Below, piece by piece: positions 59,427-64,000 of a DNA stretch of 64,000 nt. How positions within the stretch are numbered: position 1 is the first letter of the stretch; every line of letters starts with the position of its first letter. Position numbers and translations under genes: made by a program. Below the pieces are notes generated by a model that made no database searches, was not told where the DNA came from, and was given only the letters and a program-made list of their open reading frames with translations. Source of the DNA: Falciphora oryzae (lineage: Eukaryota; Ascomycota; Sordariomycetes; Magnaporthales; Magnaporthaceae); contig JNVV01000028.1 of assembly GCA_000733355.1 (NCBI GenBank), positions 288,762-352,761 on the forward strand, in the 5' to 3' direction.

Positions 59427-59987
59427 CACTAGAGACATGCTGCCTGAAATCAAAAACTCCAAGCAGTTTCGTTTGTTTTCACGCGCAACCGAGGCGCCCA
59501 GCAGCAAACGGAGCTTCAAGATGGGCGAGGATGGTCCTCGGAAAAGATGCCAACAGGGCACGGAGGCCAACCCACGGCCCAAAACGCGTATGATCAAGGC
59601 GAATCGAGGCTCGACAAGAAGATGCTCGACGGCCTGCAGAAGGCACTCCACCGCGACCCGGAGGTTGACCTCACCACCATCTTTGGCTCCAAGTACCCGG
59701 ACCAGCTGCGCGACTTCAAAAAGTACTCGGGAAAACCAACGGGGACCCATAAGCAGCAGCCGCCGCTCGGCATCGCCTCCGCTCAACCATCAGGCGGTCC
59801 GACAAAGCCAGCGCCGTGTCGGAGCTCTCGCGCGAGCTGCAGGGCCTTGTTGTGGCGTGTGCTAGCACGGCACGTCCCGGCGACAACGATGGTGTTCCGA
59901 ATGACGCCCCGCTCAGCGACGATAGTATAGACGGCCATGACGACAGCGGCAGCGGACGACGGTGGAGACTGCGGCGGCGGTGGCGGA
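59427..59987. other. DNA between the two relics; possible degraded coding sequence
   Basis: Forward frames carry protein-like stretches in different phases (LDKKMLDGLQKALHRDPEVD near 59610-59670; SAVSELSRELQGLVV near 59810-59855), but no single frame or splice scheme joins them. They may be the decayed N-terminal part of the phosphotransferase-like relic that follows, or unrelated. I recognise no family. Confidence 0.35.
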
Positions 59988-60394
59988 CTGGTCCCGGGCC
60001 TCAACCTCGAGAAGGCGTGGCCGCGGCTGGACGACGCCCAGAAGCGCTCCCTCGGCGGCCAGCTCGACGCCCTCCTGACTACGTTAATTTCCTGCGCGGC
60101 CCCAAGTCCTCGTCGGCGCCGGCAGAGGTCGTCTTCACGCACGGCGACGTCCGCCCGGCCAACATTATGGTCGACAGGGACGACGACGGCACCTGGAGGG
60201 TCGTCGGGATCGTCGGCCGGGACACGAGCGGCTTTTACCCGGATTACTGGGAAAGCGTCAAAATGACCAACAACGTGGCGTCCTACGAGAGGTTCGACTG
60301 GTACAGTTATCTTCCGGATTCCGTCTCTCCCCGCCGCTACAGTGTCGATTGGTGCATCGACAGGATCTTGGACCGTAGCCCGGAAAACTCGTAG
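59988..60394 (+). pseudogene. Aminoglycoside-phosphotransferase (APH)-like relic
   Basis: Two pieces of one APH/choline-kinase-like domain lie in different frames. The first, LVPGLNLEKAWPRLDDAQKR then GQLDALL, ends near 60078; the second, DYVNFLRGPK onward, begins within a few bases in another frame, so the 30-70 residues normally between them are missing and the frame is broken. The second piece keeps the Brenner motif FTHGDVRPANIMVD and the fungal-typical SGFYPDYWESVKMTNN, DWYSYLP and a plausible C terminus. The metal-binding motif normally IVDWE reads IVGRD, so its Asp is lost. These proteins are abundant in fungi with mostly unknown substrates. A deletion-derived pseudogene is the simplest reading; a sequencing error could explain the frame but not the missing segment. 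Confidence 0.65.
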
Positions 60395-62393
60395 TGCAGT
60401 GCTGCCTCGTTTCCGAGTCCTGGTGATGTGAAGGTGCGTCTGCTGGGTGTGCTTCTGGATGTGCTTCTGGGCGCGAACCTCCAATAAATGGCCCACATTT
60501 GTGCTGAACCTGCGCAGCCGTAGGAGCGTGGCTGAGCCCAGCCATCTCGCCAACGCCCAATGCTGTCGTTTCTGTCCCACCTACTTTGACCAAAACTTCG
60601 TCTCGGCTCCCCGCCTCCGGAGTCGATAGTCGCTTTCGTCTTGCAAGGCCGGCGCGCTCTTTTGCTTCCCGTACAGACGTGGCCTGCCGCTCTGCCAATC
60701 TGACTGACTGGCCGGTCTCGTCCCTCGTCCCTCCGCTTCGATTCTCTCCCTCCTCTCTCCCTCCGCGCCTCTTCTCTCTTGTCTTCTCGTCCCTCATTTA
60801 ATAATGCAGGGTCTAGCCTCGCTCGCTGCCTCATTTCGGACGCGAGAGCCCGCCTGCAGCTCGCCATCGACCACTCCGGGAGGAAAGCCGTCTCGTCTGC
60901 CGTCTCCCGAAATAGCAAAAGGAGTCGGGCCACGGCCACGGCCACGGACAGGTGTGCGTGGGTGGGCGCTAGCAAACATAGCAGCGAGATCAGCGATTCG
61001 CCCCGGAAGGCCTTGTTTGCCGTCCCGGTCTTTGGCTCGTTTGTGAAAATGCATCTCGGTCACCTGCCGCCGACCTTACCTACCCAGGCCCCCTACCTAG
61101 TTTGCGGCAAACAAACATGCATGGCTCGACGCCCTCTCCGTTAGTCGCAGCCGCCTCCCTATTCCCCCTCCATGCTCGCCCACCACACCACCACCCCCGC
61201 GTAAATGCGCTCTTTGAATACGACGGTCCAAAAGGAGGGAGGGGGCCGGCCTGCTTAGTAGTAGCGTGCAGCCACAGGCACGTAGCCGGGCGCCTTTTGG
61301 CGGGTCCGAGACCCTGAGGAGAGAAGCAGCAGGACACAGGCAAACAAAGTAAGTGGTTAGCTCCATTAGCCGCACTCGACGGGCCTTGGCAGCAAATCAT
61401 GTCGCTATCCTATCGTATTCTCGCCACCGCTTGCCAATGTTTGCTTTTTTTTTCTTTTTTTCTTTTTTCGAAACGCTCGCGACCCTGTCGTCACCCGCCC
61501 GCCGAGGCGCCCTCTCCTTTTTTTTTCTTCTTTCTTTCTCTCTCTCTCCCAGACCTGCGCTGCTCCTATCCGCCGCCGACGGGCCTGTCCATCTGGTCGC
61601 CTCCTACGTGTACGTTGTCGTGTCGTATCTCGGAAAAGCAGCCATGTCCCCCTCTTTTACACACACTCCCTTGGCATGTCACCTCTGTCGGGTGAGACCA
61701 GAACGTGGACGCGGCGATCAGGGAAGGGACTTTTGCTCTGCTCTGCTCTCTCGTTCCCGCGCGCTCTCTCTCTCTCTTCTTTCGTCTCCTTCTTCCCCCA
61801 GCCAGCGGCGTGCCCACCTGGCCGGTACTGGTACACTGCGTACATATGTGTGTATGTGTCGCTCTGCGGCCGAACTGCGAGGGCGAAGTTCTCCCGCGCA
61901 CCAATTCCGGGTGCAAAAAGCCTACAACCCGAGGGTTGGCAACGCTGGTCGCCGAGAGGGTTTGTGCGATGCGCCAGATAGTACCTCTCTCCCCCTTGGC
62001 CACGTACCCGTGCCCAGCGTCCACTATGCGGCGCAGCGCAAACATGCCCGGCTCTGTGTGCTCCTGTGATCTACTCCTTTCTTTTGGGTCCGTAGAAATT
62101 GCTCCGACAAACACAAAAGATGCGCCTCCAGGCGCCACGAGAGGCCGCTCCGAGTATAAAAATACCCCGTCGCGGCGCCGTCTCCTTGTTTGCGCGGTCG
62201 ATGGAAGTTCCAGACAGAACCGGGGGCCGCCAATAATCCCACATCGCCAGAACTACTACTGCATCTGCTTCTATATCGTCTTGTTTATCCCTAGCCGCAT
62301 TCCCTCTGCTCTCTGCTCTTCTTGTTCCGCCAGCCAAGCTTGTCTTCTCCTCACACCTCCCTCAACTTCCACCCACCAAGTGTGCAAAAGAAA
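60395..62393. other. Intergenic region before the F-box gene
   Basis: Downstream DNA of the phosphotransferase relic, direct-repeat copy B, then pyrimidine-rich stretches (about 61446-61470, 61515-61552 and 61765-61795) and the F-box promoter and leader. No gene supported in 2.0 kb. Confidence 0.5.
60599..60669 (+). repeat. Diverged direct repeat, copy B
   Basis: This 71-bp partner of 58476-58545 starts CGTCTCGGCTCCCCGCC. It lies 204 bp beyond the stop of the phosphotransferase relic. On the minus strand both copies read a similar short peptide (TPEAGSRDEV here, TPKAGSRDGA in copy A), which may hint at an old coding origin. Confidence 0.85.
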
Positions 62394-64000
62394 ATGGACG
62401 CCCGGACACAGCCCCCGGCGGATCAGGGCACCACGACCCAATTCCTCCCCTGGCTGCCGCGGGAGGTGGTCCGCATGATCGCCGACTTTTGCGGCGGCGA
62501 CGCGGCAGCGCTGGCGAGCCTGGCCCTGGTCAGCCGCGAGTCCAGGGCGCTCGCCCGGGCCTACCAGTTCCGGACGCTCTGCCTCGACCTGTCGGAGCGG
62601 TCGCGCGGCCTCGTCGCCTTCCTGCTGCACGACGCCGCCGAGCGCGAGACTGCAGCCGGCCCTCGGGAGAGTAGAGCAGACCACCCGAGCATCAGGGACT
62701 GCGTCCGCCGCCTCGAGGTCGGCATGGTCAACCTGGACCTGCGCTCCATCGCCGGGCACCCGCCTCTTCCCATTGAGGATCTCGAGGACCTCCGGGAGCG
62801 GCACCAGGCTTTTGTCGCCCGTAAGTGTGTAGCCTAGAGAGCTACCTCTATAGTGTATGTATGTAAGGTCGCCGAGGCTAACCTCCTGGAACTTTCCCTA
62901 TGCTGTAGAGCTGGCCTTCCTCCTCCGGCCGGGCGCCCTGCCCAACCTCGAGACGCTCGACACGGGCCCGCGCTTCTGGCTGCTGGAGCAGCCCTTCCTG
63001 AACCGGGTCCTGCACTCGGACACCATCCGCAAGCTCTACCTGCGCGCCGCCACGCCCGTGGGGAGCCCTCTCTCGGTGCCCCCACCGCCGCTTCCTGATT
63101 CCTTGTCCGACACGTCCATGCCCGCTGCTGTGGACAGCGACACGAGCGGGAGCGACGGCAGCTCTTTTACCACCATGGCCGGCAGCAGCAGCAGCTCTCT
63201 TACAACCATAACCAGCAGCAGCAGCAGCAGCAGCAACACGTACCCCATCATCCCCGCACCACAGCCGGCCAAGGTCGAGATCCTCGAGCTGGACCTCTCG
63301 GGCGACCCGCGGGGCGGGCCCTACTGGTGGGACGTGCCCAACTTCCTCGCCGACATGCTGGACCTGTGCGGCCCGGCCCTGCGCGAGCTCCGCCTCCGGT
63401 GCCTGCACGGCGGCTTCTTCTGGGGCGGCCACAGCATCATCAGCGTCGGCACCAGCCGCTTCCGCATCGAGCTCCCCAGCGGGCGCCACGTCCCCCCGCT
63501 CCCCAACCTGGACCTCCTGTACGTCGACCGCCTGGCACCCCTGGGCCGGTCCTTCCTCGCCCCGATCTTGGAGCGGTCGCCGGCCCTGCGCACCCTGGTC
63601 GTCGACGTCTCGGACGAGGAGGTCCGGCGCACCATCGTCGCCGGCCTGGACCGCCGCCGCTGCCCCCTGAGCTCGCTGCGCAACGTCATCTGGTACGGCG
63701 GCGGCGGTGGCGTCCCCTACGCGCTGCCCGACGACCTGGAGGTAGCAGCCCTGCTGCGGCCCTTCAGCCGCATCGACGGCTTCTGCATCGGCGGCAACAC
63801 CGTCGTGGACGCGGCCCTCGCCGCCCGCCGCATCCTGCCCATATTCGCGTCCCCAAGAAGCAGCCGCTTCGACTCGCTCACTCGGCTCTCGCTGGCCTTT
63901 GACGACGCCGGCGCGCCCGGCCCGGTGCTGGCGCAGATCGGCCGCATCCACACCCTGGAGTCGCTGCACCTCGCGGCCGCGACCCAGCCGACGGCGACCA
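62394..64000 (+). CDS. F-box / leucine-rich protein, partial at window end
   Basis: Exon 1 is 62394-62820; exon 2 runs from 62909 to the window edge without a stop (506 codons seen). The intron is 88 nt, phase 1, with donor GTAAGT and acceptor TGTAG. Residues about 16-60 form an F-box-like helix set (FLPWLPREVVRMIADFCGGD, then LASLALVSRESRALARAYQF). The rest has loosely spaced leucine-rich segments (LPNLETLD, VEILELDLSG, LRELRLRCL, LPNLDLLYVDRL, LRTLVVDVS, LTRLSLAFD) consistent with an LRR-like solenoid, interrupted by a Ser/Thr low-complexity loop with a (AGC)n run near 63215-63234. F-box proteins recruit substrates to SCF ubiquitin ligases through Skp1; the substrate is unknown. Expanded and variable family in filamentous fungi. 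Confidence 0.8.

Noticed and set aside
62878..63969. 363-codon open frame antisense to the F-box gene
   Set aside because: Mirror frame of a GC-rich exon; composition is Ala/Gly/Val/Glu filler with no motif, and the sense strand has a coherent F-box/LRR protein.
1..64000. tRNA, rRNA or CRISPR-like features
   Set aside because: Scanning by eye for B-box-like sequences with matching arms and for regularly spaced repeats gave nothing convincing.

Overview
The window is nuclear DNA of a filamentous ascomycete. Genes are spliced with short GT-AG introns (about 58-215 nt, often with a CTAAC/CTGAC-type branch point), coding DNA is GC-rich, and the gene set includes HET-domain and RTA1 proteins plus fungal mitochondrial factors. 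The protein flavour suggests Sordariomycetes, perhaps near Magnaporthales; that placement is inference. There is no bacterial-style operon structure and I recognised no rRNA, tRNA or CRISPR array.

Left part (1-24 kb): a HUL4-type HECT ubiquitin ligase; a divergent pair of mitochondrial translation genes (ribosomal protein mL61/MRP49 and the GTPase GEP3); the PP1 regulator YPI1; a DENN+C1 Rab-exchange-factor candidate; the TRAPP subunit TRAPPC13; and ILV6, the regulatory subunit of acetohydroxyacid synthase, with a TGACTCA (CPC1/Gcn4-type) site upstream.

Middle part (24-50 kb): an eight-exon KHDC4-like KH RNA-binding protein, a Tag1-like DUF3712 vacuolar membrane protein, a DUF726 (Mil1/TMCO4-type) serine hydrolase, a mitochondrial GatC/Gta3-type amidotransferase subunit, the SNARE VTI1, the ribosome-biogenesis factor RRP12, alpha-SNAP (SEC17) and an RTA1-family membrane protein. 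Exon junctions were fixed by reading-frame phase together with GT/AG sites; all intron-containing models are internally phase-consistent. Several genes act in membrane traffic (DENN, TRAPPC13, VTI1, SEC17) and several in mitochondrial protein synthesis (mL61, GEP3, Gta3).

Right part (50-64 kb) looks accessory. It has a HET-domain gene, about 6 kb of gene-poor, simple-sequence-rich DNA, a truncated PD-(D/E)XK nuclease-like relic lacking its motif glutamate, and an aminoglycoside-phosphotransferase-like relic with an internal frame-breaking junction and a lost metal-binding aspartate. An F-box/leucine-rich gene then runs off the window edge. A 41-bp inverted repeat (40/41 identical) brackets the nuclease relic, and a diverged roughly 70-bp direct repeat, with differences mostly transitions, lies beside both relics. 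This decayed, repeat-bounded block is the least explained part of the window.
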